From the NCBI RefSeq assembly GCF_000014565.1, contig NC_008268.1, forward strand, positions 7,010,501 to 7,074,500: a DNA stretch of 64,000 nt, in the 5' to 3' direction. Positions within the stretch are counted from its first letter, which is position 1, and the number at the start of each line of letters is the position of its first letter. Under the pieces are notes generated by a model that saw nothing but the letters and a program-made list of their open reading frames with translations, was not told where the DNA came from and searched no databases. The stretch is from Rhodococcus jostii RHA1 (GTDB taxonomy: Bacteria; Actinomycetota; Actinomycetes; Mycobacteriales; Mycobacteriaceae). Positions 36,331 through 45,365 of the stretch are shown here, in pieces. The translations under genes and the position numbers were made by a program.

Positions 36331-36364
36331 CGATCCGGAGTTCTCGTCCGCGTACGATCGTCCG

Positions 36365-37408
36365 ATGACCGGACCGAGGCGTGTCGCGCTGGCTCTGGGG
36401 AGCGGCGGTGCGCGGGGGTACGCCCACATCGGAGCGATCCAGGTGCTCGAGGAGCGCGGATTCGAGATCGTCGGTGTCGCAGGCTCGTCGATGGGGGCCC
36501 TGGTGGGAGGACTCCACGCAGCGGGCACGCTCGACGACTTCACCCGGTGGGCGATCGGCCTGACCCAGCTCGACGTCGTGCGTCTTCTCGACCTGTCGGT
36601 GTCCGCCCCCGGAGCCATCCACGCCGAGAAGATCCTGCAACGGGTCAGGGAGATACTCGGCGAGATCCGCATCGAAGACCTTCCGATTCCGTATACGGCC
36701 GTGGCCACCGATCTCGCTGCGGGCCGGTCGGTGTGGTTCCAGCGAGGGCCCGTCGACGCGGCGATCCGTGCGTCGATCGCCATCCCCGGCGTCATCACGC
36801 CGTATGTGCTCAACGGCCGGGTGCTCGCCGACGGTGGGGTGCTCGACCCTTTGCCGATGGCGCCGCTCGTCTCCGTGAGCGCCGACCTGACCGTCGGGAT
36901 CAGCCTGAGCGCCGAGGACCGGGACGGGCGCTCGCTGGCCCCGGAGAACGTCAGCGCCGATTCGCGGCCGGTGGACGAATGGGTGGCGCGCTTCCGCCGG
37001 AGCGCCGCGCAGCTGCGTGACCTGGACATCGTGCGGTCGGTCGTGGGGCGATTCGGCGCTGCGCACACCGACCCGGATCCGACGGACGAGCAGGACGGCC
37101 AGATGATCGGCGATCAGACCGTGGTCGAGGGCGACGCCGTGGCCGTCCCGAAGTTCAGCCGGTTCGCGGTGATGAACCGTTCGCTCGACGTGATGCAGGC
37201 AACGTTGGCTCGCTATCAGCTCGCCGCGTACCCACCGGACGTGCACGTTCGGGTGCCCCGGAACGCGTGCCGCAGTCTCGATTACCATCGTGCCGCCGAG
37301 ATGATCGAACTGGGTCGGGTTCTCACCGGGCGTGCGCTCGACGACGCCGGTCTCGTCTCGCCGGCAGCCGCTGTGTCTCCGGCAGATTCGGACGGCGAGC
37401 CCACCTGA
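36365..37408 (+). CDS. Patatin-like phospholipase family protein (RssA-type)
   Basis: 347 residues. Oxyanion glycine-rich GSGGARG (12-18), nucleophile Ser42 in GSSMG, and catalytic Asp156 in ADGGVLDP form the patatin Ser-Asp dyad, so lipid acyl hydrolase activity is expected. The C-terminal third (after about 190) is specific to actinobacterial members and contains PPDVHVRVPRNACRSLDYHRA. ATG 34 bases after DUF2469. Confidence 0.9.
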   Translation: MTGPRRVALALGSGGARGYAHIGAIQVLEERGFEIVGVAGSSMGALVGGLHAAGTLDDFTRWAIGLTQLDVVRLLDLSVSAPGAIHAEKILQRVREILGEIRIEDLPIPYTAVATDLAAGRSVWFQRGPVDAAIRASIAIPGVITPYVLNGRVLADGGVLDPLPMAPLVSVSADLTVGISLSAEDRDGRSLAPENVSADSRPVDEWVARFRRSAAQLRDLDIVRSVVGRFGAAHTDPDPTDEQDGQMIGDQTVVEGDAVAVPKFSRFAVMNRSLDVMQATLARYQLAAYPPDVHVRVPRNACRSLDYHRAAEMIELGRVLTGRALDDAGLVSPAAAVSPADSDGEPT

Positions 37409-37411
37409 CAG

Positions 37412-37453
37412 GTGGCAGGGCCGGTGCTGCGCACGCAGCACCGGCCCTGCCAC
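37412..37453. terminator. Bidirectional terminator between patatin gene and MFS gene
   Basis: Perfect 19-bp inverted repeat (37412-37430 with 37435-37453) with a 4-base loop, between convergent genes at 37408 and 37465. No T-run. It can serve both strands. Confidence 0.85.
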
Positions 37454-37464
37454 TCACGGGGATG

Positions 37465-38808
37465 TCAGCTCGAGGCCCCAGCCCGGGCGGCGCCGAGGTC
37501 GCCCACCGATTCGTCGGACTCGCCGTCGACGTGATCGACGTGCTGCGGCGCCACGAGCAGGCAGAGAATGCTGACCGCGCACATTCCGATCAGGAGGCCG
37601 ATCACCGGCCACACGCTGCCGGTGGCCTGGTACATGAGCGTGGACACCAACGGCGACAGTCCACCGAAGATCGCGCCGGCGCCCTGGTAGGCGAGCGAGA
37701 TGCTGGTGTACCGGGCCTGCGGCCGGAACATCTGCGACAGCACCGCCGCGATCGGACCGTACGTCGCGGCCAGGACGAGCCGCATGACGGCGAAGGTCAG
37801 GAAGATCAGGACCACCGACCCGGACGTCAGGACCAGGAACTGTGGCGCGGCGAGCACCGCGACGGCCAGCAGTCCGTAGATCACCACGCGGATCCGGCCG
37901 ACCTTGTCGCCGAGCCACGCCACTCCGAGCGTGGCGATCAATTCCACCACCGCGGCAACGCTGAGCGCGTTGAGGACGAGTGTCTCGGACAGCCCGACGT
38001 CCGGGTCGGTGGCGTACGCCGTGATGAACGTCGTCACGAGGTAGTAGCCGCCCACCGCGACGGGCAGGATGCCCATGCCGAGCAGGATCGGGCGCCAGTT
38101 GGTGACGATGGCGTACTTCAGCGGCAGCGCTTCGGGTTCGGTCGCCGTCTGCACCTCGGACTCGAAGACGGGGGATTCCTCCACCTTCAGTCGCACCAGC
38201 AACCCCACGCCGATCAGGAGCGCCGAGCACAGGAACGGCAGCCGCCACGCCCAGTCCCGCAGGGCGTCGTCGCCGAAGGTCGAGAGGACACTGAAGAACC
38301 CGGTGGCGAGCAGCGCGCCTGCGGGGTTGCCCAGCTGTGCGAATCCGCCGTAGAACGTCTTCTTGTCCTCGGGCGCGTGTTCGACGGCCATCAGCACGGC
38401 GCCACCCCATTCGCCGCCCACCGCGAAACCCTGCACGAAACGCAGCATCACGAGCAGCAGCGGCGCCCAGAACCCGATCTGCGCGTATGTCGGCAGCGCA
38501 CCGATCAGGAACGTGCCCGCGCCCATCAGGGTGAGTGTCACGACGAGCGCCGTCCGCCGGCCGACCCGGTCGCCGACGTGTCCGAAGACGATGCCGCCGA
38601 GCGGGCGGGCGAAGAAGCCCACCGCATAGGTGGCGAACGCGGCGGCGATGCCGGTCAGGCGGTCGGTGTCGGAGGGGAAGAAGATCTCACCGAACACCAG
38701 GGCCGCCGCCGTGGCGTACACGTAGAAGTCGTACCACTCGATGGTGGTGCCGACGAAGGCCGCGAAACCCGCCTTGCGGGCCTTGGCGATCTGAGTGTCG
38801 TGACTCAT
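37465..38808 (-). CDS. MFS transporter, metabolite:H+ symporter (MHS) family
   Basis: 447 residues, 12 membrane helices. The MHS hallmarks FVGTTIEWYDFYVYATAAALVF (first helix) and loop motif GHVGDRVGRRTALV are clear; relatives carry carboxylates, betaine or alpha-ketoglutarate into the cell. The start MSHDTQIAKARK at 38808 overlaps the stop of the amidohydrolase gene upstream (ATGA), so the two are coupled. The shared operon suggests it imports the amidohydrolase's substrate. Confidence 0.9.
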   Translation of the reverse strand: MSHDTQIAKARKAGFAAFVGTTIEWYDFYVYATAAALVFGEIFFPSDTDRLTGIAAAFATYAVGFFARPLGGIVFGHVGDRVGRRTALVVTLTLMGAGTFLIGALPTYAQIGFWAPLLLVMLRFVQGFAVGGEWGGAVLMAVEHAPEDKKTFYGGFAQLGNPAGALLATGFFSVLSTFGDDALRDWAWRLPFLCSALLIGVGLLVRLKVEESPVFESEVQTATEPEALPLKYAIVTNWRPILLGMGILPVAVGGYYLVTTFITAYATDPDVGLSETLVLNALSVAAVVELIATLGVAWLGDKVGRIRVVIYGLLAVAVLAAPQFLVLTSGSVVLIFLTFAVMRLVLAATYGPIAAVLSQMFRPQARYTSISLAYQGAGAIFGGLSPLVSTLMYQATGSVWPVIGLLIGMCAVSILCLLVAPQHVDHVDGESDESVGDLGAARAGASS

Positions 38809-40523
38809 GGCTGATCCTCGGTGGTTGCAGTGGTCGAGAGTAGGTCGCTGCGGGTGGAATGCGCCAATTCGCCGTCGATCCACGTTTCACGGACCTCGAT
38901 GTCGGCAATGGTGTGCGGGTCGACGGTGAGAGGGTCGGCGCCGAGGACCACGAAATCGGCGCGCTTGCCGGGGGAGATGCTGCCGAGTTCGGATTCCCGT
39001 CCGAGCGCGCGGGCCCCGTTCAGCGTGTGCGCGGTGAGGGCCTGGGCGGCGGTCAGTCGCAATGCGTTCGAGCCGAGTTGATGTCCCTGCCGGGTGATGC
39101 GGGTGACGGCGGCCTGGATCGCCTCGAGTGGTTTGGGCTCGGCGACGGGTGCGTCGGAACTGATCGTGACCGGTACGTCGGCTTCGACGAATTCGCCCAG
39201 GGGATTGAAACGCTCACCCGGGGTGCCGATGGCCGCGGTCACGCCCTCGCCCCAGTTGTAGTAGTGCTGCGGCTGGTTGACGGGGTACACACCGAGTGCG
39301 TGCATCCGCGTGATCTGCTCGGGGGTCGGCAACCCGCAGTGCTCGATGCGGTGACGGGCATCGGCGTCGGGATGCGCCTTCTGCGCGGCCTCGATCGCGT
39401 CGAGGACCATGTCGATCGCGGTCGGCGACTGCGCATGCGTCGCAGTCTGCAGGCCGACGGCGTGTGCCTTCGCGATCAGCGCCGCATAGTCGGCGGGCTC
39501 GTGATAGAGCTGCCCGGTCCGGCACGGGTCGCCCACGTACCCATCAGGGAAGTAGGCGGTCCAACCGCCGAGAGTGCCGTCGGCGTAGAACTTGATCCCG
39601 CCGAACGCGAGACGTGAGTTGCCGAACGCACCGTGCAGCCCGGTGTCGAGCGCGTGATCGAGCAGGTGGCTGAGCAGGTACATGCTCACCCGGGTCTCGA
39701 GCCGGCCCTGCTCCGCCAGTCGCAGGTACATGTCGAACTCGCGCCGCGTCACCTGGCAGTCGCCGATCGTGGTGACGCCGCCCTCGAGGAACTTCTCCTG
39801 CGCCACGGAGAGCTGCCGCAGATGCTCCTCGGGTTCGTCCTCGAGGTGGAAGTTCGGGCCGTGATGACCGACCTTGACGCCGTTCACGCCGGTGAGGATG
39901 TTGCAGGCGGCATCGGACAGTTCGCCGGTCAGCTCGCCGTCCGCGTCGCGGAAGAACTCGCCGCCGGGCGGATTCGGGGTGTCACGGGTGACGCCGTGGA
40001 GCTCGAGGGTGAACGTGTTGACGACGCCGCCGTGGCCGCTGGCGTTCATCAGGTAGACCTCGCGGTCGGTACCGACCTGATCGAGTTCCTCCTTCGTGGG
40101 ATGACGGCCCTCGACGAGGTTGCGGTGCTCGTAGCCGTACCCACGCACCGGGATCCCGGCAGGCTGGTTCCCCGCCGCCTCCCGGAGCAGTGCGACGATC
40201 TCGGGAATGGTGCGTGCCTTCTCGGGGCCGCAGTCCACCCAGCTGAGCATCTGGCCGTACATCAGGGGGTGGGCGTGCGGATCGACGAACCCGGGTACGA
40301 CGGTCGCCCCGGCGAGATCGATGACGTCCGTCGTCCGGGTGCCGATCCTCCGCGCTTCCTCACGACATTCCGCAGCGGTGCCGACCGCGGCGAAGCGATT
40401 GCCGTAGACGAGGAAGGCCTCGGCGCCCTCGGTGTCTGCGTCCACGGTGCGGAGCGTGCCACCGGTGAAGACGGTGGCGGTGGCGTCGAGGGGGGACGCC
40501 TCGTGGTGAAACAGCTTGCGCAT
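38805..40523 (-). CDS. Amidohydrolase, YtcJ/N-substituted formamide deformylase-like
   Basis: 572 residues. Metal-dependent hydrolase with GFVDPHAHPLMYG (about 76-88), the long insert with DGTLGGWTAYF typical of YtcJ-type enzymes, ATHAQSPTAIDM, HRIEHCG and ISSDAPVAEP supplying the later ligands. Such enzymes hydrolyse amides, hydantoin-like or formamide bonds; the substrate here is unknown. First gene of a two-gene operon with the MHS transporter, divergent from the Lrp-type regulator about 220 bp away. Confidence 0.88.
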   Translation of the reverse strand: MRKLFHHEASPLDATATVFTGGTLRTVDADTEGAEAFLVYGNRFAAVGTAAECREEARRIGTRTTDVIDLAGATVVPGFVDPHAHPLMYGQMLSWVDCGPEKARTIPEIVALLREAAGNQPAGIPVRGYGYEHRNLVEGRHPTKEELDQVGTDREVYLMNASGHGGVVNTFTLELHGVTRDTPNPPGGEFFRDADGELTGELSDAACNILTGVNGVKVGHHGPNFHLEDEPEEHLRQLSVAQEKFLEGGVTTIGDCQVTRREFDMYLRLAEQGRLETRVSMYLLSHLLDHALDTGLHGAFGNSRLAFGGIKFYADGTLGGWTAYFPDGYVGDPCRTGQLYHEPADYAALIAKAHAVGLQTATHAQSPTAIDMVLDAIEAAQKAHPDADARHRIEHCGLPTPEQITRMHALGVYPVNQPQHYYNWGEGVTAAIGTPGERFNPLGEFVEADVPVTISSDAPVAEPKPLEAIQAAVTRITRQGHQLGSNALRLTAAQALTAHTLNGARALGRESELGSISPGKRADFVVLGADPLTVDPHTIADIEVRETWIDGELAHSTRSDLLSTTATTEDQP

Positions 40524-40745
40524 GGTGATCCTTCGAGATGGTGGTGTGGGTCACGTTCCGGTTGGGAGGGAAATTACGCCCTGACCAGCGGCTACGCAAT
40601 ACATCAAAGTTTCGGAGCGATCGTTCGACGACGAATGTGTTCAGTAGTTGGAGCAGATTTGCACCGATTCGCAGAATATTGGGATCTGTGCGATTCTTCT
40701 TGTCTGTCGGGAATGCAGAAAGAAATCGAGAAATCTCGGGGCATC
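40524..40745. promoter_or_regulatory. Divergent promoter region, amidohydrolase operon / Lrp regulator
   Basis: 222 bp without a convincing gene, AT-rich compared with its flanks (for example AATACATCAAAGTTT and GCAGAATATTGGG). It should hold the promoters of both units and a binding site for the Lrp protein. I could not pick a unique dyad. Confidence 0.5.
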
Positions 40746-41648
40746 ATGACTGTCGAACTGGATTCCAAGCTCATCGCGGCGTTGCAGTCGAACGGTCGCG
40801 CAACCTATCGGGAGCTCGCCGCGACCGTGGGCGCACCCCGCGCCGCGGTGTCCACGCGCGTCCAGACGCTGCTCGACACGGGCACGGTGAGTGTCGTTGC
40901 CGTCGCACACCCCGAGTTGCTGGGCCTCAAGGCGATGGCACACGTGTCCGTCGCCGTGTCGGGGCCGGTGGGTCCCGTCGCCGAGGCACTCTGCGCGTCG
41001 GAGGCGGCCGTCTACATTTCCGCTGTGAGCGGGCAGTACAACATCATCGCCGAACTGCGCGTCCCCAACCAGCGGGACCTCTACGACGCCATCGCCGCGA
41101 TCCGTGCGGAACCCGGTGTCCGCACCGTCAACACGCTGTTCTACGCCGATGTCATCAAGGGAATCTTCATGCCCAAGAGCGCATTACGGGCCGACGTCCG
41201 ACTGGACGCAAAAGACGTCGCGCTCATCGAGTTACTGGAACGGAACGGGCGGATGCCGTTTCTGGAACTGGCCGAACGCACCGGGCTCTCACCGAGTGCG
41301 GCGCGGAATCGCGTGAACCATCTGATCGACAGCACCGCGTTGCGCGTCGGAGCCGTCGTGAGGCGCCGCGGTGGCGGCAGAACCCTCGCCATGGGCATCG
41401 GTGTCAGCCTCGGATCGCGGGACCGGGAGGCGTGCGCGCAGATCGAGGACCTGCCGGGTATCGAGTTCCTGGCGCGGACACTCGGCAGATTCGACCTGAT
41501 CGGCACGGTCGCCGCCGACTCGTCGGGTGACCTCTACGCCCTTGCCGAACACATCCGGACGATCGACGGTGTGATGGCCCTGGAGACCTGGACGCATCTC
41601 GAGGTGTTCAAGGAGCACTACGCCCGTAGCCTCGACGTCCGCGGATAG
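40746..41648 (+). CDS. Lrp/AsnC-family regulator with two tandem modules
   Basis: 300 residues, about twice a normal Lrp. Two winged-helix units: LDSKLIAALQSNGRATYREL (about 4-23, with PRAAVSTRVQTL) and LDAKDVALIELLERNGRMPF (about 154, with SPSAARNRVNHL), each followed by a ligand-binding RAM-like domain. It likely controls the divergent amidohydrolase-transporter operon in response to a small amine or amino-acid-like ligand (inference). An ATG at 40713 would add 11 residues; neither start has a strong ribosome site. Confidence 0.87.
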   Translation: MTVELDSKLIAALQSNGRATYRELAATVGAPRAAVSTRVQTLLDTGTVSVVAVAHPELLGLKAMAHVSVAVSGPVGPVAEALCASEAAVYISAVSGQYNIIAELRVPNQRDLYDAIAAIRAEPGVRTVNTLFYADVIKGIFMPKSALRADVRLDAKDVALIELLERNGRMPFLELAERTGLSPSAARNRVNHLIDSTALRVGAVVRRRGGGRTLAMGIGVSLGSRDREACAQIEDLPGIEFLARTLGRFDLIGTVAADSSGDLYALAEHIRTIDGVMALETWTHLEVFKEHYARSLDVRG

Positions 41649-41701
41649 AAGCGTCCCGGAAGCGAGTCACTTCGGCCGGGTAACTGTGAGACGATCGGCC
41701 G

Positions 41702-42574
41702 ATGCGCCTCGGGTTGCACGCACTCGGGATCGGCACCGGCGCTCGTCGCGCGGTGATCGACTCGGTCGCGGTTGCCGCCGAGAACAGCGGATTCGCCACG
41801 CTGTGGGCAGGCGAGCACGTCGTGATGGTGGACCGGTCGGAGTCGCGGTATCCGTACGCGGACGACGGCCGGATCGCGGTCCCCGCCGTCGCGGATTGGC
41901 TCGACCCGATGATCGGGCTGAGCTTCGCCGCCGCTGCCACCCACACGATCGGCGTTGCCACCGGAGTGTTGCTACTGCCCGAACACAATCCCGTCCTCAT
42001 GGCCAAGCAGGCCGCGACGTTGGATCTGATGAGTGGGGGCCGGCTGACGCTCGGCGTGGGCATCGGATGGTCCCGGGAAGAATTCGCTGCGCTCGGCATT
42101 CCGTTCGAGGGACGTGGCGAGCGCGCCGCCGAATACGTTGCGGCGATGCGCACGCTGTGGCGTGACGACGTCGCGACGTTCGAGGGTGCGTTCGTCCGCG
42201 TCGATTCGGTGCGGGTCAATCCGAAACCCGTGCGTGATCGCCGGATTCCGGTCGTGCTCGGCGGCAACAGTGACGCGGCACTCCGCCGGGTCGCGGCGTG
42301 GGGTGACGGCTGGTACGGGTTCAGCCTGGACGGCGTCGACGCCGTCACCGAACGAATCCGGACGATCCACGCACTGTGCCGGGACGCAGGGCGCGACGCC
42401 GAGGAGTTGCGCCTGGCCGTAGCCTTGCGGGAAGTGGACCCCTCCGACGTCGATGCGCTGGCCGAGGCGGGAGTCGACGAACTCGTCCTCGTCGAGTCGC
42501 CACCCGGGGATCCCGGCGCGGCCGCCGACTGGGTGGCATCGCTCGCGCGCCGATGGATGCCCGCGCTCGGCTGA
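41702..42574 (+). CDS. LLM-class (luciferase-like) F420- or FMN-dependent oxidoreductase
   Basis: 290 residues. Typical LLM TIM-barrel features: ENSGFATLWAGEHVV, GVATGVLLLPEHNPVLMAKQAATLDLMSGGRLTLGVGIGW (about 82-121), and PVVLGGNSDAALRRVAAWGDGW. It resembles the TIGR03619 F420-type group in layout; the cofactor is not proven by sequence. ATG at 41702, 53 bases after the regulator. Confidence 0.88.
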   Translation: MRLGLHALGIGTGARRAVIDSVAVAAENSGFATLWAGEHVVMVDRSESRYPYADDGRIAVPAVADWLDPMIGLSFAAAATHTIGVATGVLLLPEHNPVLMAKQAATLDLMSGGRLTLGVGIGWSREEFAALGIPFEGRGERAAEYVAAMRTLWRDDVATFEGAFVRVDSVRVNPKPVRDRRIPVVLGGNSDAALRRVAAWGDGWYGFSLDGVDAVTERIRTIHALCRDAGRDAEELRLAVALREVDPSDVDALAEAGVDELVLVESPPGDPGAAADWVASLARRWMPALG

Positions 42575-42784
42575 CCGTTCGATTACCGGCTTGACAGCCC
42601 TGGCCTGGGCCTTTGGGGTGAACACTTGCCGCGCAGTGCCGAGTTGTCCACAACGTGCACTTCATACACAGCCCAATTCGTTCGCCCAGTTCGGGCACCT
42701 CTTCCCGGAATGCGGGTCGGGCACGGTGGTGCGAGAGACGCGGTTTGCATCGGTGGGCCGCCGGGGGACGGGGTGGAGGCTGCT

Positions 42785-43141
42785 GTGGCGCACAATCTCG
42801 CGCTTGGTGCACATGGGGAGGATCTGGCCGCCCGGTATCTCACCGAGGCGGGCATGGAGATCGTCGACCGGAACTGGCGATCCCGATACGGGGAAGTCGA
42901 TCTCATTGCGGCAGAGGGAGACTGGCTCGTGTTCGTGGAGGTGAAGACACGGCGCGGCCTGGGATACGGCAGTCCGGCCGAGGCGGTGACGTTCTCGAAA
43001 CAGCGCAGGATCCGCCTGTTGGCCGTGGAGTGGCTGCGGGACTCGGGCCGGCACTGGTCGCGGGTGCGGTTCGACGTGGTCGCGATCATGATCGGGCACG
43101 GTCCGCAGCCCCAGATCGAACACGTCCGGGATGCGTTCTGA
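42785..43141 (+). CDS. UPF0102 family endonuclease-fold protein YraN
   Basis: 118 residues. Restriction-endonuclease-like fold: GEDLAARYLTEAG, NWRSRYGEVDLIAAEGDWLVFVEVKTRRG, where E, D and ExK are the PD-(D/E)xK-like residues. Role unclear but it is always near comM/dprA in this group. GTG at 42785 chosen, with GGAGG just before; the frame is open 53 codons upstream. Stop overlaps comM start (TGATG). Confidence 0.9.
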   Translation: MAHNLALGAHGEDLAARYLTEAGMEIVDRNWRSRYGEVDLIAAEGDWLVFVEVKTRRGLGYGSPAEAVTFSKQRRIRLLAVEWLRDSGRHWSRVRFDVVAIMIGHGPQPQIEHVRDAF

Positions 43142-44649
43142 TGGCACTGGGGCGAGCACACTCGGTGGCCGTGACCGGGGTCGACGGTCAACTGGTCGAG
43201 ATCGAGGCCGATATCGGCCGCGGACTCCCCGCGGTGCATCTGGTCGGGCTGCCGGACACCGAGCTGCAGGAGGCTCGGGACCGGATCAGGGCCGCGGTGG
43301 CGAACTCGGGCGAGGAGTGGCCGGATTCGAAGGTGATCCTCGCGCTGTCGCCGGCGACGCTGCCGAAGGTCGGCTCGGTCTACGATCTCGCCCTCGTCGC
43401 TGCCGTGCTGGACGCGGCAAAGCAGGTGAAGCGGCAGCGGCTGCGCGAGACCGTTCTGCTCGGAGAACTCGCGCTGGACGGGCGGCTCCGGTCGGTGCGC
43501 GGGATTCTGCCTGCGGTGCTCGCGGCGAAGAATGCGGGGTGGGCGACGGTGGTCGTCCCGGTGCAGTCGCTGCCCGAGGCAGGGCTGGTCGGTGGTGTCG
43601 AGGTGCTCGGCGCGCACGACCTGCGGGCGGCGATCGCGTGGCTGCGGGAGGAGCGGGATCTCGAGTATCCGGAGCCGGCGCAGTGGGTTGCGCAACCGGT
43701 GCGCGCCGATCTGAGCGAGGTGGTGGGTCAGGCAGAGGCGCGCTGGGCCATCGAGGTGGCGGCGGCGGGAGCGCACCACCTGATGCTCACCGGCCCACCC
43801 GGCGTGGGGAAGACGATGCTGGCGCAACGACTTCCCGGGGTTCTGCCCCCGCTCACCGAGAGTGAATCGCTCGAGGTGACAGCAATCCACTCCGTGGCCG
43901 GGCTCCTGCCGCCCGAGCGTCCCCTCATCGACGTGCCGCCGTTCATCGCACCCCACCACACCGCGTCCGTGAGCGCACTCGTCGGCGGGGGAAGCGGGGT
44001 CGCGAAGCCCGGCGCGGTCAGTCGCGCCCACCGAGGGGTGCTGTTTCTCGACGAGTGCGCCGAGATCGGAACCAAGGTCCTCGAAGCTCTGCGGACCCCG
44101 CTCGAGGACGGGGAGGTGCGAATCGCGCGCCGGGACGGGGTCGCCCGCTATCCGGCGCGCTTCCAGCTGATCCTCGCGGCCAATCCGTGCCCGTGCGCGC
44201 CCGCGCGGGAAGCCGACTGCGTGTGCGCACCGACTGCCCGGCGACGCTACCTCGGGAAGCTGTCGGGACCGCTGATGGATCGGGTGGATCTGCGGGTGCG
44301 GATGCAGGCCGTCGCGACCGGAGCGTTCAAAGACGAGGTCGGGGAGAGCACCGAGGACGTCCGCCAGCGGGTGGCGGAGGCGCGGGCGGCCGCCGGCGAG
44401 CGGTGGAGCGACTACGGCTGGCGCACCAACGCGGAGGTGCCCGGACCGACCCTGCGGCAGAAGTTCCGGTTGGCACGGCCCGCGCTGGCGCCGGTGGAGC
44501 GTGCGCTACGGAAGGGACTGATCACGGCCCGGGGCGCCGATCGGGCGTTGCGAGTGGCCTGGACCGTGAGCGATCTGGCGGGACTCGACATGCCGGGCCC
44601 GGAGCAGGTGGTCACCGCGTTGGGGTTTCGTGATCGGAGCTTTCAGTGA
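43141..44649 (+). CDS. comM: Mg-chelatase-like AAA+ helicase ComM (YifB)
   Basis: 502 residues. N-terminal Lon-protease-like fold (GLPAVHLVGLPDTELQEARDRI), central AAA+ with Walker A GPPGVGKTMLAQRLPG near 218 and Walker B VLFLDECAEI, and a C-terminal Mg-chelatase domain with a Cys cluster ANPCPCAPAREADCVC. In naturally competent bacteria ComM is a branch-migration helicase for integrating incoming DNA. It overlaps the dprA start by 4 bases, so the recombination pair was one unit before dprA was broken. Confidence 0.93.
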   Translation: MALGRAHSVAVTGVDGQLVEIEADIGRGLPAVHLVGLPDTELQEARDRIRAAVANSGEEWPDSKVILALSPATLPKVGSVYDLALVAAVLDAAKQVKRQRLRETVLLGELALDGRLRSVRGILPAVLAAKNAGWATVVVPVQSLPEAGLVGGVEVLGAHDLRAAIAWLREERDLEYPEPAQWVAQPVRADLSEVVGQAEARWAIEVAAAGAHHLMLTGPPGVGKTMLAQRLPGVLPPLTESESLEVTAIHSVAGLLPPERPLIDVPPFIAPHHTASVSALVGGGSGVAKPGAVSRAHRGVLFLDECAEIGTKVLEALRTPLEDGEVRIARRDGVARYPARFQLILAANPCPCAPAREADCVCAPTARRRYLGKLSGPLMDRVDLRVRMQAVATGAFKDEVGESTEDVRQRVAEARAAAGERWSDYGWRTNAEVPGPTLRQKFRLARPALAPVERALRKGLITARGADRALRVAWTVSDLAGLDMPGPEQVVTALGFRDRSFQ

Positions 44650-45342
44650 CAGTGGAAAGTCGAAGTGGTGCAAGCGGTCTGAATGTGGTCCAGGATCCGC
44701 GGCGGTTGGCGTGGGCGTATCTGTCGAAGGTGGTGCAGGGGCCGAGCCCGGCGCTGTCGCGGCTCGTGGAGGAGGTGGGTCCGGAGGAGGCGGCGCGGGC
44801 CGTGCGGGAGCGGGACCTGTCGGAGATGCTGGGGGAGCGGACCGTTGCCCGGGCGCATGTGGATACCGCCGCGCACGATCTCGCACTGGTGGCGGGGATG
44901 GGTGGCCGGCTCGTGACGCCGGACGACGACGAGTGGCCGGCTCGTGACGCCGGACGACGACGAGTGGCCGCAGTGGCGGCTCCTCGGCTTCGGGAATCTG
45001 TCCCGATCGCGGGACGAGGGCCCGCCGTTGGCGCTGTGGGTGCTCGGTTCGCGGCCGGTGGCCGAACTGACCGATCGGGCGATCTCGATCGTGGGGACGC
45101 GGGCGGCGAGTGCCTACGGCGAGCACGTGACTGCCGAGATTTCCGGTGATCTCGCCGTCGACGGGTGGACGATCGTGTCGGGTGCGGCGTTCGGGGTCGA
45201 TGGTGCCGCGCATCGGGCAGCGCTGGGTGTCGGGGGCCTGACGGTGGCGGTGCTCGCGTGTGGTGTGGATCGTGCGTATCCGGCGGGGCATGCGCGCATG
45301 TTGCGGCAGATCGCGCAGAACGGTGCGGTGATCAGTGAGTAC
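44646..45342 (+). pseudogene. dprA: dprA 5' fragment (frameshifted and split by mobile element)
   Basis: Start MTVESRSGASGLNVVQDPRR through the N-terminal helical domain reads normally to about 44932. A 31-bp tandem duplication then shifts the frame; the original frame resumes as DEWPQWRLLGFGNLSRSRDEGPP and continues through the Rossmann fold (AISIVGTRAASAYGEHV, SGAAFGVDGAAHRAAL, VAVLACGVDRAYP) to GAVISEY at 45342, where the mobile element begins. The 3' half lies at 55607-56098. DprA loads RecA on single-stranded DNA; neither fragment can make the full protein. The duplication is independent of the insertion. Confidence 0.9.
44902..44963 (+). repeat. 31-bp perfect tandem duplication inside dprA
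   Basis: Unit 1 is 44902-44932, unit 2 is 44933-44963, both beginning GTGGCCGGCTCGTGACGCCG. Another copy of its first seven bases follows. Length 31 is not a multiple of 3, so it shifts the frame; removing one copy restores DprA. Simple slippage product or an assembly artefact. Confidence 0.92.
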
Positions 45343-45365
45343 TCGCTCCAGGTACATTAACACCA
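45325..45365 (+). other. Left attachment junction (attL) in dprA
   Basis: Chromosomal dprA sequence runs up to GTGATCAGTGAGTAC (codons VISEY); element sequence TCGCTCCAGGTACATTAAC follows. Aligning with the right end, TAC (45340-45342 and 55607-55609) is the only in-frame shared triplet, the short core expected of a serine integrase. ACTCGCT (45341-45347) is one of three copies of a heptamer at the two ends. Confidence 0.7.

Noticed and set aside
39633..40745. Long upstream extension of the Lrp regulator
   Set aside because: It runs through the divergent amidohydrolase gene; conserved Lrp sequence starts only at 40746 (or 40713).
45325..45365. tRNA gene as attachment site
   Set aside because: No tRNA fold is present; the junctions are clearly dprA coding sequence and a serine integrase does not need a tRNA.
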